64,000 nucleotides of DNA from Vibrio pomeroyi (GCA_041879425.1 CP090855.1:682001-746000); one strand, 5' to 3'; shown: positions 45,088-54,154, counted from the stretch's first letter. Notes: generated by a model from the letters alone, not told the origin. A program made the numbers and translations.

Positions 45088-45618
45088 CTACTCGTTAGAT
45101 ACTTTTTTGTGGCCTTCTTGCAGGTGAACGAAATCTACTAGGTCGTCACCCGATACTTGGTATGCCTGACCAAAACCTTTCACGAACAGACCGTTCTCTG
45201 CTTTAAGGTTGAACAGAGAGAAATCTTGAAGCTGGCTCAGACCGTCGATGATCTCGCCGAAACGCTCTTGCATCTGGCCGATAACTTGAGTCCAAAGTTC
45301 CGTTTCACGTTCTACAACGCTCGCTTGCGCATCAAACGTTAGACGCTTACGTGCGTAAAGCTGCTTCGAGCTCTCTTCGTCTTCAATCATCATCAAAGAC
45401 ACTTGAGGGTTTGCTTTCAAGTTACGAGCATGACGAGCAATATCAGAAATTAGAACAAAGTAACCTTCTTGGTTCTGAACGAAAGGTGCGTAACTTACGT
45501 TTGGGCGACCTTCTTCATCAACCGTTGCAAGTTGAAGGGTACGGCGCTCTTGGCGAAACTCTTTAATTTCAGGACCTAGGCGACCTTGTAGACGTTCTTG
45601 TTTTACTTGCTGTTCCAT
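45088..45618 (-). CDS. hutZ: HutZ heme utilization protein (HugZ family)
   Basis: A 176-residue split-barrel (FMN-binding-fold) protein: LQLATVDEEGRPNVSYAPFVQ (in part), YFVLISDIARHARNLKANP (in part), then a C-terminal heme-related segment FSLFNLKAENGLFVKGFGQAYQV (in part). HutZ binds heme and, in V. cholerae, degrades it in the cytoplasm. It is the last gene of the leftward hutW-hutX-hutZ unit, 119 bp after hutX. Confidence 0.92.
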   Translation of the reverse strand: MEQQVKQERLQGRLGPEIKEFRQERRTLQLATVDEEGRPNVSYAPFVQNQEGYFVLISDIARHARNLKANPQVSLMMIEDEESSKQLYARKRLTFDAQASVVERETELWTQVIGQMQERFGEIIDGLSQLQDFSLFNLKAENGLFVKGFGQAYQVSGDDLVDFVHLQEGHKKVSNE

Positions 45619-45737
45619 GGGTAATTCCTTTATTCACTTTCTCTGATTTATTATTTTTGCTCGAGGTTGAGCGATCATTAGCGAACTAAACGATCCTCGA
45701 GCATTGATGTCTTATAAACTATTACTGCTGATTCTGT

Positions 45738-46259
45738 TTAAGCTTGTGCTTTTAGCGCTTTGAAGCGTTCTACTTGGTCGGCAATAAGCTCACGCTTTTC
45801 GTTGCGGCCTAGGTAGATCTTGAAAATGTTCTCGCCCGTTTCACTGAAGAAACCGAAGTAATGACTTTCACGGCCCATGAACGCTTTGCTCACCAAACCG
45901 ATCTGTTTAACGTTGTCTAACTTTAGGTGACCATGAAGCTCGCCTTCTTTGCCCATCAGGTTGTAGTAACCACGCGCTACTTTACCTTTAGGGAACGGCG
46001 CTTTTACTTCAAAGATTGATCCGAATGAATGCACGATTGTGGTCACAGGGCCCCAACCCACTAAACCTTCTAGAATTTCTTGAGCACGGCTGCCATCTAG
46101 CATCACTGCCATGTCATTTGGAAAAGCAGCAACCACTTCAACCTCTGTAACACCGAGCTTCTCAGCAATCGCAGTAGGAAGCAGTTTTGGTTCTTCTTCT
46201 AGAATACGAGCGACACGTTGTTCTAGAGTTTCTGTCATTTCTAATGTTGTATCTGTCAT
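45738..46259 (-). CDS. hutX: HutX cytoplasmic heme carrier
   Basis: The 173-residue protein matches the HutX/HuvX family in length and features: an N-terminal helical section (RVARILEEEPKLLPTAIAEKLGV, in part), a central TTIVHSFGSIFEVKAPFPKGK segment (in part) and the motif GRESHYFGFFSETGENIFKIYLG (in part). HutX takes heme and passes it to HutZ. It lies 58 bp downstream of hutW on the same strand. Confidence 0.92.
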   Translation of the reverse strand: MTDTTLEMTETLEQRVARILEEEPKLLPTAIAEKLGVTEVEVVAAFPNDMAVMLDGSRAQEILEGLVGWGPVTTIVHSFGSIFEVKAPFPKGKVARGYYNLMGKEGELHGHLKLDNVKQIGLVSKAFMGRESHYFGFFSETGENIFKIYLGRNEKRELIADQVERFKALKAQA

Positions 46260-46317
46260 TGAATATGTTTCCGTATAAACGAGTAATTTACGTAAGTTCT
46301 AAATTTAAAATTCGATA

Positions 46318-47727
46318 TTAAGCGTGCTTCAAGCTTGCATGCGGGTGAACGCCCGAACCTGATACTTTCGGCGCTGGGTGCATTGCTTGATATTCAGCGT
46401 TAAGCACTTGAATCACACTCTGAGCTAGGCTTACTGCCCAGAAGCTGCCAGCAATAGTCAAGCTCAAATAATCCTCTGAAAGCTCAACCAAGCCATTCTT
46501 TTCCCAATGTGAGAACAGAGGTTTCAAGTAATCGAACGTGTCTTGTCCCATAAAGGTCGGCAACGTACTTCTTCTAACAACACCAGAATCAAAGCCTGCC
46601 TTTAATGTCGAGAAGATTGGCTCTAATGAGCTTTGCTTCGTCATCATGGCAATCGGCAACTGACCTTGTTTTATAGACTCCATGTAGCTGTCTAAAGTTC
46701 GATGTTGCATCACACCGTGGCCGCCAATGTTGCCACCAGCACCACAACCAATTGGAAGCACCTCGGCATAAGTTTTCGCTAAGCTGTTGTAAATGCTGCG
46801 TTCGCGGTTATCGCGAGTCCAGTGATTCATACTCAGTTGCTTGACCTTGTGCTTGGCCATGAATTCAACACCCGCCAAGTACATGCTCGCCTTATCAGGC
46901 GTATTGGCCGGTGGTGGGATTTTTCCTTTTTCAACGAGATTAAGCATAGGTGCATTACCCCCAACAATCAGTTGGTAGAGGTCGATACCGTGTGCACCAG
47001 TAGACATGTAGTCTTCTAAATCTTGTTGGAACACTTCCATAGACTGGTATGGTAATCCGTACAGTAAATCCAGAACGATGGGGGCTTGCTCAGTACGGCT
47101 CAAAGCACTGATACGTTCCAACACAACCTCTCGGTCATCTAGGCGCTTAGCGCTGCGTCGAACTTGAGTGTTGAAACTTTGAATACCAAAGGAGAAACGG
47201 TTGAAACCACCTTCAAGCGCACGATCAAACATCTCGTCGCCAAAGCGATTGATGCGCCCTTCTAGAGTCATTTCCACATCGTTTGCTAACGGGAAGTATT
47301 GGCGAATCGCCTTACCTAGTTGCTCTACCTGCAGAGGCGATAGATCGGTAGGTGTTCCACCACCAATGTAGACGGCGTGAAATAATCCAGACTGAGCCCA
47401 AGGCGTTTTGGCTTTTTGCTTCAACTCAACCATCAGAGCATCGAAGTACTCATCCACTAATTTGCGGCTTGCGGCATTTTGGAAGAAGTTACAGAACGTA
47501 CAGCGCACACGGCAGAAGGGAATGTGGATATACAGGCAACGCTTATCCTGTTTCTTCCCTTCACTTAGCATCAGTTCATCAAAGAGCTCCAACTTCTTGC
47601 TCGGGTCGACCGGAATTGAACTTCCTCCGGCATGTGCAGAATGCTTTTTCGCAAACGCAAAACGAAGCGGATCAGGGCTAGAAACACCCAAGATTGATTC
47701 GTCAAATTTATAAATATTAAGACTCAT
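46318..47727 (-). CDS. hutW: HutW, radical SAM heme-utilization enzyme (HemN-like)
   Basis: The 469-residue protein has the radical SAM cluster motif CRVRCTFC in LYIHIPFCRVRCTFCNFF (near residue 72), a YIGGGTPTDLS segment and the TIM-barrel features of the HemN/ChuW group, plus a C-terminal winged-helix-like tail. ChuW-type enzymes open the heme ring anaerobically with a methyl transfer, releasing iron; HutW is the Vibrio member. It is the first gene of the leftward operon and starts at the Fur-box promoter shared with tonB. Confidence 0.92.
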   Translation of the reverse strand: MSLNIYKFDESILGVSSPDPLRFAFAKKHSAHAGGSSIPVDPSKKLELFDELMLSEGKKQDKRCLYIHIPFCRVRCTFCNFFQNAASRKLVDEYFDALMVELKQKAKTPWAQSGLFHAVYIGGGTPTDLSPLQVEQLGKAIRQYFPLANDVEMTLEGRINRFGDEMFDRALEGGFNRFSFGIQSFNTQVRRSAKRLDDREVVLERISALSRTEQAPIVLDLLYGLPYQSMEVFQQDLEDYMSTGAHGIDLYQLIVGGNAPMLNLVEKGKIPPPANTPDKASMYLAGVEFMAKHKVKQLSMNHWTRDNRERSIYNSLAKTYAEVLPIGCGAGGNIGGHGVMQHRTLDSYMESIKQGQLPIAMMTKQSSLEPIFSTLKAGFDSGVVRRSTLPTFMGQDTFDYLKPLFSHWEKNGLVELSEDYLSLTIAGSFWAVSLAQSVIQVLNAEYQAMHPAPKVSGSGVHPHASLKHA

Positions 47728-47788
47728 ATAATCTCTCTAAACACTTACATAGCAAAGTCTGGAAGACTATTCGCTAAAAACTGAGAGA

Positions 47789-47853
47789 ATCATAAATAGA
47801 GCCAAATGATAATGCAATTGATAATTGATCTTATTTAGATTCTAAGCAATAAT
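47789..47853. promoter_or_regulatory. Divergent hutW/tonB promoters with one shared Fur-like box
   Basis: The Fur-like 19-mer starting GATAATGCAATTG at 47808-47826 matches about 13 of 19 consensus positions. Rightward, TTGATC (47825) and AATAAT (47848) are 17 bp apart. Leftward, TTGCAT (47817-47812) and TATGAT (47094 is not involved; box at 47894 is not involved; it lies at 47794-47789) are also 17 bp apart. The box overlaps both -35 regions, so iron-loaded Fur could silence both operons at once. Confidence 0.7.
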
Positions 47854-47888
47854 CCGATACAGAATTTTGATTTGGTAAAGGATTGATT

Positions 47889-48692
47889 GTGAACGTTCCT
47901 AGATATGTTATTGCAGGCGGTGCATCGTTGGTGATTCATGCGGCGCTATTGTTTGTCGCTCAAGAATCCAAAGTGTTTGCTATGCCTGCAGGTAGCCAAT
48001 CGAACACGGTATCGATCAATTTCACGCCTAAAAGCGCTCCTTCTCAAGCTCAGCAAAAAACGGTTACAGAACCTGTTGAACCAAAACCAATTGAGGAAAC
48101 TGTCTCACAAGCTGAACCTAAACCTGTCGAGCCGAAGGTCGTTGAGCCAAAGAAAGCCAAACCGACACCAAAGAAAAAAGCGATCACCAATAAACCTCAA
48201 CCGAAGAAAGTAGAGAAAAAGGTTGTTGAAAAGAAAGTCGAGAAGAAGCAGGTTCAAAAGAAACCGGTGACTGAGAAAAAGGTCGTGAAGAAAGAACGCC
48301 CTGAACCAGCACCGCAACCAGAGAAGCTGGCCGACAAAAAAGTCGATAAGAATATGGACGAGTCTGCCAACCAGCCTCAGGAAGTAAACCAAGGCGTATC
48401 AAACCAAGAGCCGGTGCTAGTGACTAAGCCTTCTTTCTCTGCACGCCCTACACCGCCGAATTATCCTCGCCAAGCCAGACGTCGTGGCGTTGAAGGTGTC
48501 GCAACTTATGAGATCTGGTTAGACGCAGAAGGCAAACAAATTAAACAAGCATTAGTAAATTCATCAGGCGCACTAATGCTCGATAACGCCGCTTTAGATG
48601 CCATTAAACAATGGAAATTCTCTCCTCATACTGTCAATGGTCGAGCGATTGCTCACCGAGTACAAATACCTGTTCGTTTTAGGTTGGATTAA
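47889..48692 (+). CDS. tonB: TonB energy-transducing protein (TonB1 type)
   Basis: GTG 47889 is chosen because AAGGA lies six bases upstream; the TTG two codons earlier has no room for an RBS. The roughly 267-residue protein has one N-terminal anchor (about 7-24), a long Pro/Lys/Glu/Val-rich spacer (residues about 55-160) spanning the periplasm, and the C-terminal TonB domain (PPNYPRQARRRGVEG, GALMLDNAALDAIKQW, RVQIPVRF). It passes proton-motive energy to outer-membrane heme and siderophore receptors. First gene of tonB-exbB-exbD-hutBCD. Confidence 0.92.
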   Translation: MNVPRYVIAGGASLVIHAALLFVAQESKVFAMPAGSQSNTVSINFTPKSAPSQAQQKTVTEPVEPKPIEETVSQAEPKPVEPKVVEPKKAKPTPKKKAITNKPQPKKVEKKVVEKKVEKKQVQKKPVTEKKVVKKERPEPAPQPEKLADKKVDKNMDESANQPQEVNQGVSNQEPVLVTKPSFSARPTPPNYPRQARRRGVEGVATYEIWLDAEGKQIKQALVNSSGALMLDNAALDAIKQWKFSPHTVNGRAIAHRVQIPVRFRLD

Positions 48693-48694
48693 TC

Positions 48695-49396
48695 ATGCAA
48701 CAAATCAGTTACTTACAAGATCAACTGGGCTTAATGACTTGGCCTCTTCTTATCTGCTCTGCATTAACAGCAATGATCATCGCAGAACGTATCTTCCAAG
48801 TTATGTTAAGCATTGGCGTTGGCAAACGTGCCATTCGTCGTGAGCTCAATCAGATCTCACCAACCAATAGCAAAGAGATTGAAGCGCTCGCTCAGTCGAT
48901 TTCAGGTAAACGACCGCTACTGTACAAGGGCGTGTCGATGTTGCTAGCTCACCACTCTTTCTCAAAAGGTTTGCGTGAAGATGCTGCGGGGATCTGGCTA
49001 CAAGAGAAACGCCACCAATTGCACGCAGGCCTAAGGCTGCTTGGTTTAATCGGTGTGATTAGCCCGCTGATTGGACTGCTTGGCACGGTACTTGGCCTTA
49101 TTGAAATGTTCAAAGGTGTTGCCGCGACGACAGGCAGCATCACACCGAACGACCTAGCAGACGGTCTTGGCTTAGCAATGAGAACGACGGCTGCAGGCTT
49201 GATGATCGCCCTTCCTGCAATTTCAGGCGCACAGCTATTAGGCCTTTGGGCTGACCGAGTACTCGCTCAGCTAGAACATACCCTGAACTATGTGAATGTG
49301 TGGCTAGAAGGTATGTCGATTCAAACCAATCAATCTGATGATACTCAAGGTAAGCCAGTCAACAAAGCCTCTATCGGTGATGTGAGCCAAGCATGA
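48695..49396 (+). CDS. exbB: ExbB, TonB-system proton channel subunit
   Basis: The 233-residue MotA/TolQ/ExbB-family protein has three membrane helices (about 15-35, 125-147, 165-190). The conserved segments are LIGVISPLIGLLGTVLGLIEMF (in part) and NDLADGLGLAMRTTAAGLMIALPA (in part). It starts two bases after the tonB stop, and its stop overlaps the exbD start (ATGA), so the three are translated together. Confidence 0.94.
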   Translation: MQQISYLQDQLGLMTWPLLICSALTAMIIAERIFQVMLSIGVGKRAIRRELNQISPTNSKEIEALAQSISGKRPLLYKGVSMLLAHHSFSKGLREDAAGIWLQEKRHQLHAGLRLLGLIGVISPLIGLLGTVLGLIEMFKGVAATTGSITPNDLADGLGLAMRTTAAGLMIALPAISGAQLLGLWADRVLAQLEHTLNYVNVWLEGMSIQTNQSDDTQGKPVNKASIGDVSQA

Positions 49397-49806
49397 TTAA
49401 GACGCCCCACTCATCTCACACACAAAGCCTAGCGCCGGACTTAACACCGCTGCTCGACATCATTTTCATCGTGATGGTTTTTCTATTGCTTACGGCATCA
49501 GTAAAGCTGGAGTCACTGGAAGTTGAACTGCCTAGTTCTGACGTGAAAAACGTTTCTGAAGTCTACAAAGACTCGATTAGCGTCAACATCCTAGACCATG
49601 AGCCCTACTGGGCGATTAACGGCCAAGAATACATCGACTGGGAAAACTTCAAGATTGCCCTGTTAGAAGAGACAGGTTCAACGGACAAAAAGCCAATCAT
49701 CATTGGCGCAGATAAAGCGGCCAACGTTGAAAACTTAGTGAAGCTGCTTTCATTCCTTCAAGAGAACGGAATTCCAGCAACTCAATTGCTCACTGACGAT
49801 GGCTAA
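49393..49806 (+). CDS. exbD: ExbD, TonB-system proton channel subunit
   Basis: The 137-residue protein has one N-terminal membrane helix carrying the proton-path aspartate (LAPDLTPLLDIIFIVMVFLLL, in part; Asp at the start of the helix) and a periplasmic domain ending GADKAANVENLVKLLSFLQENG (in part). It forms the ExbB-ExbD motor with TonB. ATG 49393 overlaps the exbB stop. Confidence 0.94.
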   Translation: MIKTPHSSHTQSLAPDLTPLLDIIFIVMVFLLLTASVKLESLEVELPSSDVKNVSEVYKDSISVNILDHEPYWAINGQEYIDWENFKIALLEETGSTDKKPIIIGADKAANVENLVKLLSFLQENGIPATQLLTDDG

Positions 49807-49955
49807 AACAAGACTCAATTTTCACGAGGTTTGGCTTCTGACCGATAAGACTAAACAATCAGAGCTAAGCCTCTCTATCGACTCGAACTCACAATGCGAA
49901 CGGACTGCTCACTGAGTATCTTCGCGATACAAAAAGAAAATATAAAGAACTTATT

Positions 49956-50846
49956 ATGAACAACTCAAACGTGCTCAATAAATTAAAAACCAAGACACAT
50001 CTCCTTTCAGTGGCCGCTATGAGCTTGGCATTGGCCGCGCCAACCGCGATGGCAAACGACGTTGAACAACCTCGCATCATCAGTGCCGGCAGTGCTGTTA
50101 CAGAATTAGTTTTAGCGCTTGGTGCAGAAGAACAATTGGTGGGTATTGATGTAACCAGTCGTTTCCCTCAATCTGAAAACCTGCCAAAGATTGGCTATCA
50201 CAGAAACCTGTCTGCTGAAGGTTTGCTTGCCCTAGAACCAACCACTCTGATTGGGTCGGATGAAATGGGACCAGACAACGCGATCTCTCAATTAAAATCG
50301 GCAGGCGTCGATGTCGAGATCGTGAACACTGAAGCAAACGTTGAAGGGCTGTTAAAGCGTATCGACCAAATCGCAAAGATCACGCATACCGAAGACCACT
50401 CGCAGCAAGTGAAAGCCGATGTGAATCAAAAGATCGCAGCACTGAAAGCGAACCAAGTACCAAGCAACGAAGCGAAGAAAGTTCTATTCTTGTTGCTGCA
50501 TGAAGGTCGCCCTGCGAACGTTGCTGGCGGTGAAACATCACCAAACGCAATCATCGAATTAGCTGGCGGTATCAACCCTGCCGCTCAGAGCCTAACGTCT
50601 TACAAGCCACTTTCAATGGAATCACTCGTTGAGATGCAACCTGATGTCATTTTAGTAAGCGGCCGTAGTTATCAGAAAATGGGCGGTGCAGATGCCATCC
50701 TTAAATCACTGCCTATGCTAGCGGCAACGCCTGCAGGAATGAACAAGAAAATCATTACCGTAAATGGCAGTGCTTTGGTTGGCGGGCTTGGCCTAGAAAG
50801 TCTCTCTGAAGCTAAGCGTTTAAACGCACTTATCTACCCGCTATAA
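49956..50846 (+). CDS. hutB: HutB, periplasmic heme-binding protein of ABC importer
   Basis: A 296-residue protein with a signal peptide (cleavage near ALAAPTAMAN) and a class III (BtuF/HmuT-like) solute-binding fold: PRIISAGSAVTELVLALGAEEQLVGIDVTS (in part) and GAGxP-like LPMLAATPAGMNKK. It carries heme from TonB-dependent receptors to HutCD. A 149-bp gap separates it from exbD, and an extended stem-loop lies between it and hutC. Confidence 0.93.
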   Translation: MNNSNVLNKLKTKTHLLSVAAMSLALAAPTAMANDVEQPRIISAGSAVTELVLALGAEEQLVGIDVTSRFPQSENLPKIGYHRNLSAEGLLALEPTTLIGSDEMGPDNAISQLKSAGVDVEIVNTEANVEGLLKRIDQIAKITHTEDHSQQVKADVNQKIAALKANQVPSNEAKKVLFLLLHEGRPANVAGGETSPNAIIELAGGINPAAQSLTSYKPLSMESLVEMQPDVILVSGRSYQKMGGADAILKSLPMLAATPAGMNKKIITVNGSALVGGLGLESLSEAKRLNALIYPL

Positions 50847-50865
50847 CTCGACCACCCTATTTCTG

Positions 50866-50935
50866 CTATCGCTAATTCACTTCCCTTCACCAACTAACTC
50901 ACGCTGTTGGTGAAGGAGACAAAAGTTAGCGATAG
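50866..50935. repeat. 70-nt nested stem-loop between hutB and hutC
   Basis: An outer 10-bp perfect stem (CTATCGCTAA at 50866 with TTAGCGATAG ending 50935) encloses an inner 11-bp perfect stem (CCTTCACCAAC at 50884 with GTTGGTGAAGG ending 50916), joined by 8- and 9-base internal strands. There is no T run. In the operon mRNA it could stop 3' decay into hutB and so raise binding protein over permease. It may also be a dispersed repeat. Confidence 0.75.
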
Positions 50936-50950
50936 ATATTGAGGCTCTTT

Positions 50951-51988
50951 ATGTTGTTACGATCCGTCCCACTGAAAACATCGATGTTAGGCCTAGGTGC
51001 TACCCTAGCCTTTGTCGCACTGTACTCGATCACTGTTGGGCCAATGAACATTAGCTTAGCCGACAGCGCTACGAGCTTAATTCAACCAGACAATGACTTA
51101 GCACCTCACATCAACTTGGTGATTCAAGAGATTCGCTTGCCTAGAACCATCTTGTGCATGTTGATTGGTGCCATTCTCGCGCTTTGTGGCGCTGTGATGC
51201 AGGGTTTGTTTAGAAACCCACTTGCGGAACCTGGCATCATCGGTGTGTCTGCGGGCGCAGCATTAGGCGCAGCATTGGCTATCGTTCTTTTCTCAGAGCT
51301 TTCACTTCAATACCCGGCATTCATGAATTTTGCAGCGGTACCTGTGTTTGCCTTTCTGGGCGGCGCCTTAACCACGCTGCTGGTTTACAAGCTTGGTACT
51401 GGCAAATTCGGCACCTCAGTAACCATCATGTTGCTTGCAGGTGTGGCGATCAGTGCCCTATCTGGCGCAGGTATTGGCTTCCTAAACTTCATTGCAGATG
51501 ACCAAATGCTGCGTGACCTTTCACTATGGTCGATGGGTTCACTGGCAGGTGCAAAGTGGTCGGGCATTTTGCTTGCTGCGGTTACGCTCGTTGGTCTGTT
51601 TGTCGTGTTTTACCGCCAAGCAATGTCTTTGAATGCTCTATTACTGGGTGAATCAGAAGCGCAACACCTTGGCATCCCAGTACAAAAACTTAAGCGAAAA
51701 CTGATTCTACTGACCGCTGCGGGCGTTGGTATCACGGTTAGCCTGTCTGGCATGATTGGCTTTATTGGACTTGTGATCCCTCATTTAGGTCGCATGTTAG
51801 CAGGCCCAGATCATCGAGTGCTGCTTCCCCTGTCAGCGGTTCTAGGCGCATTACTGCTAACGGCTGCGGACATGTTCTCTCGCGTGGCACTGGCACCAGC
51901 TGAGTTGCCAGTGGGTATTGTCACTGCAATCATCGGCGCTCCATTCTTCTTGTATCTACTATTTCAACAGAAAGGGAGAATCCTTTAA
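50951..51988 (+). CDS. hutC: HutC, heme ABC importer permease
   Basis: ATG 50951 has GAGG six bases upstream; the frame continues to a TTG at 50939, which overlaps the RBS. The 345-residue FecCD/BtuC-type permease has about ten helices with the family segments RLPRTILCMLIGAILALCGAVMQGL (in part), NPLAEPGIIGVSAGA, and GFIGLVIPHLGRML, the coupling-helix region that contacts HutD. Its stop overlaps the hutD ATG. Confidence 0.93.
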   Translation: MLLRSVPLKTSMLGLGATLAFVALYSITVGPMNISLADSATSLIQPDNDLAPHINLVIQEIRLPRTILCMLIGAILALCGAVMQGLFRNPLAEPGIIGVSAGAALGAALAIVLFSELSLQYPAFMNFAAVPVFAFLGGALTTLLVYKLGTGKFGTSVTIMLLAGVAISALSGAGIGFLNFIADDQMLRDLSLWSMGSLAGAKWSGILLAAVTLVGLFVVFYRQAMSLNALLLGESEAQHLGIPVQKLKRKLILLTAAGVGITVSLSGMIGFIGLVIPHLGRMLAGPDHRVLLPLSAVLGALLLTAADMFSRVALAPAELPVGIVTAIIGAPFFLYLLFQQKGRIL

Positions 51989-52770
51989 TGTTTCCTGCAG
52001 CGTTAAAAGCAACCGACATCGAAGTGAAGTTCGGCAGCAAAGTGATTTTAGATGGCGTCTCTATTGAGATTGAAGCAGGAAAGGTAACCACACTGCTTGG
52101 ACCAAACGGCGCAGGAAAAAGCACACTGCTGAAAGCTTTATGTCAGGAAATATCGAGCACGGGTGATATTCAGTATTTTGGACACGCCAAAGACAAGTGG
52201 CCTTCGCAGAAGTTGGCGAAACACTTGGCAATGCTTCCTCAACACAGTACCTTGACCTTTCCATTTCTGGCGCACGAAGTAGTCGAGCTTGGTGGTATTC
52301 CTCTGCAAGAGTCCAATAAAAAGCTCACGAGTATCGCTAGCCAAAAAATGGATGTGGCTGATGTCACTCATCTGAGTGAAAGGCTCTACCCTTCCCTATC
52401 TGGCGGTGAAAAACAGCGTGTTCACTTGGCTCGAGTGTTAACTCAGCTTCACCACTCTGGCGACCAATGCATCTTAATGCTCGATGAACCGACATCAGCA
52501 CTGGATCTCGCCCACCAGCACAACACTTTAAAAATCGCGAGAGAACTAGCCGACAAGCACAATGCCGCCGTTATCGTGGTTCTGCACGACCTAAACCTAG
52601 CCGCTCAGTATTCTGACCGACTGGTAGTATTAAAAGACGGTAACTTGGTTTGCGATGGCAGCCCTTGGGAGGCACTTGAACCTTCTATGATTGAGGATGT
52701 GTACGGCTACAAAAGTATTGTAGAAAAGCACCCAACCATGAGCTTCCCTCAAGTTCACCCAGCTCAATAG
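51988..52770 (+). CDS. hutD: HutD, heme ABC importer ATP-binding protein
   Basis: The 260-residue ABC ATPase has Walker A GPNGAGKST, Q-loop MLPQHS, signature LSGGEKQRVHLARVL, Walker B CILMLDEPTSALD and H-loop VVLHDLNLAAQYSD. It powers HutC. It overlaps hutC by one base, and a strong terminator follows, ending the tonB-exbBD-hutBCD operon. Confidence 0.94.
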   Translation: MFPAALKATDIEVKFGSKVILDGVSIEIEAGKVTTLLGPNGAGKSTLLKALCQEISSTGDIQYFGHAKDKWPSQKLAKHLAMLPQHSTLTFPFLAHEVVELGGIPLQESNKKLTSIASQKMDVADVTHLSERLYPSLSGGEKQRVHLARVLTQLHHSGDQCILMLDEPTSALDLAHQHNTLKIARELADKHNAAVIVVLHDLNLAAQYSDRLVVLKDGNLVCDGSPWEALEPSMIEDVYGYKSIVEKHPTMSFPQVHPAQ

Positions 52771-52830
52771 TCTCGATTTAGAACTTACTCGTTTTGAGCA
52801 TTCGTTCCTAATAACAATTAAGTCACTCTA

Positions 52831-52856
52831 AGCCTCGATTTTCTCGAGGCTTTTTT
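52831..52856 (+). terminator. Rho-independent terminator of the tonB-hut operon
   Basis: AGCCTCGA/TCGAGGCT stem with five-base loop and T6. Confidence 0.92.
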
Positions 52857-53123
52857 ATTGGCTCATAGCCTCTCTCTCGCCTTAAACTTAATTTTACTAG
52901 TAACCATAGCAATGAACCCCAAAACGTCTCATTCTGAGCGTTTGAGGCTCTATAAGTGAACATTATCAATTAGGGCTACTTAGATTATCACCGTGAGAGT
53001 GAAGGAAGGGCATGAATGTAAGCGGTTAAAAAGAAAAGAAATAACGCCTTTGGACAAAAAAATCAGATGAAGAAAGCGCGGTAAATTCGATAGAAAAAGA
53101 GCAAAAGCACAAACGATAGGCAC

Positions 53124-53148
53124 AAAAAAAGCCCCCTCAGGAGCTTCT
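53124..53148 (-). terminator. Rho-independent terminator of the TetR-like gene
   Basis: AGCTCC/GGGGCT stem (one G-U pair) with TGAG loop, followed on the minus strand by T7. It lies 16 bp after the stop. Confidence 0.82.
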
Positions 53149-53163
53149 TTCATTGTGTGTTGA

Positions 53164-53625
53164 TTATTGGCTCATACGAATCAATGATTTACCAATCAAC
53201 CACTCTAGTTCTTTACCGCTAGTATCGCCAAACTGAGTTTCAGTCAGTTTGTATAGACGATCAATACCGTTTGCCGCGAACTCATGTGCGCTTTCAGCAG
53301 TAACGATATGATGGAAAAGTAAACGTAAGATTGCTAGGAACTCAGCGTCTTCAAGTGCTTTAACCCAGCTAGCAGAGAATGCATCCAGACCGTTTTCGAA
53401 ATCAATGTGTTCCATGAACATCTTGAAGATTCGACCGTCTAGAGCAGCTGTGAAATCTGTTTTCTTTGGAAAGTGGTGGCTTATACCTGTACGAGAAACG
53501 CCCGTTTGCTGACTTAACGTCGTGTATGACATCTTGTCGTAACCCAATCTTAGTAGCTGGTCTACAACGGCATCCATGATTTTCTGGATAGTGATTTCTG
53601 TATCTTCTTTACTACGCTTTGGCAT
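53164..53625 (-). CDS. TetR-family-like transcriptional regulator
   Basis: The 153-residue protein has a TetR-type N-terminal HTH (MDAVVDQLLRLGYDKMSYTTLS, in part; QQTGVSRTGISHHFPKKTDF with the SHHFPKK turn typical of TetR recognition helices). Its ligand/dimer domain is short, about 90 residues versus the usual 130 or more. No ligand is predicted. A 529-bp upstream region separates it from the next rightward gene. An imperfect palindrome at 53826-53855 is a possible operator. Confidence 0.82.
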   Translation of the reverse strand: MPKRSKEDTEITIQKIMDAVVDQLLRLGYDKMSYTTLSQQTGVSRTGISHHFPKKTDFTAALDGRIFKMFMEHIDFENGLDAFSASWVKALEDAEFLAILRLLFHHIVTAESAHEFAANGIDRLYKLTETQFGDTSGKELEWLIGKSLIRMSQ

Positions 53626-54154
53626 ATTCAGGCTCTTCTCTTTGTAAATCCATCTAACTCAATCAAATGAAGTCAGAATGAAAATCGTTATCAGCATTAT
53701 GTGAGCAAGGTATTTTTTCGCAAGTATTTCCATTAAATACCGACAAATACTTTGTACGAACAATTTTACAGTGCTGCCTCTTTGGGCACTTTGTCTAATT
53801 ATCCTTCGAAAGTCACCTTACCGCTCTAAGTGGTTAATCTAAAATAACTACTTAGAATATCAAATACCCAACGATAAATTCATTGTATAAATACCTATCA
53901 AGCAATAGATAGTCTTATAAAATCAGTTACGACGCAACTAACTGAATGATATTCTGACAAATTAATGACACTGCTTTTCAACAAAACATGAGATAGATCA
54001 CATACATATTTGTCGGCGCGAATGTACATATTCATTTAACCCCTCAACAAACAACATAGCATACCAGTATAAATTAGTTCAAAGATTTTAATTTTTGTAG
54101 ATACAGTTCAAATTGCTCGTTAGAATAACCTCAGACTTTGTAAGAGGATTATTT
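53626..54154. other. 529-bp AT-rich divergent region
   Basis: The longest gene-free stretch in the window, between the TetR-like gene and the DUF406 gene. I see an imperfect 30-bp palindrome (CTAAGT...ACTTAG, 53826-53855) and a half CRP-like TCACAT at 53998. No coding frame or clear terminator is present, so the length itself is unexplained. Confidence 0.4.

Larger units (their letters stand above)
52771..53163. other. 393-bp region after the hut operon
   Basis: Two terminators (for hutD at 52831 and for the leftward TetR-like gene at 53129) frame about 270 bp with no credible gene. A half Fur-like TGATAAT occurs near 52968 (minus strand), but no gene start depends on it. Confidence 0.4.

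Noticed and set aside
52955..52975. A half Fur-like TGATAAT in the region after hutD
   Set aside because: Only about 11 of 19 consensus positions and no gene start nearby that it could control.
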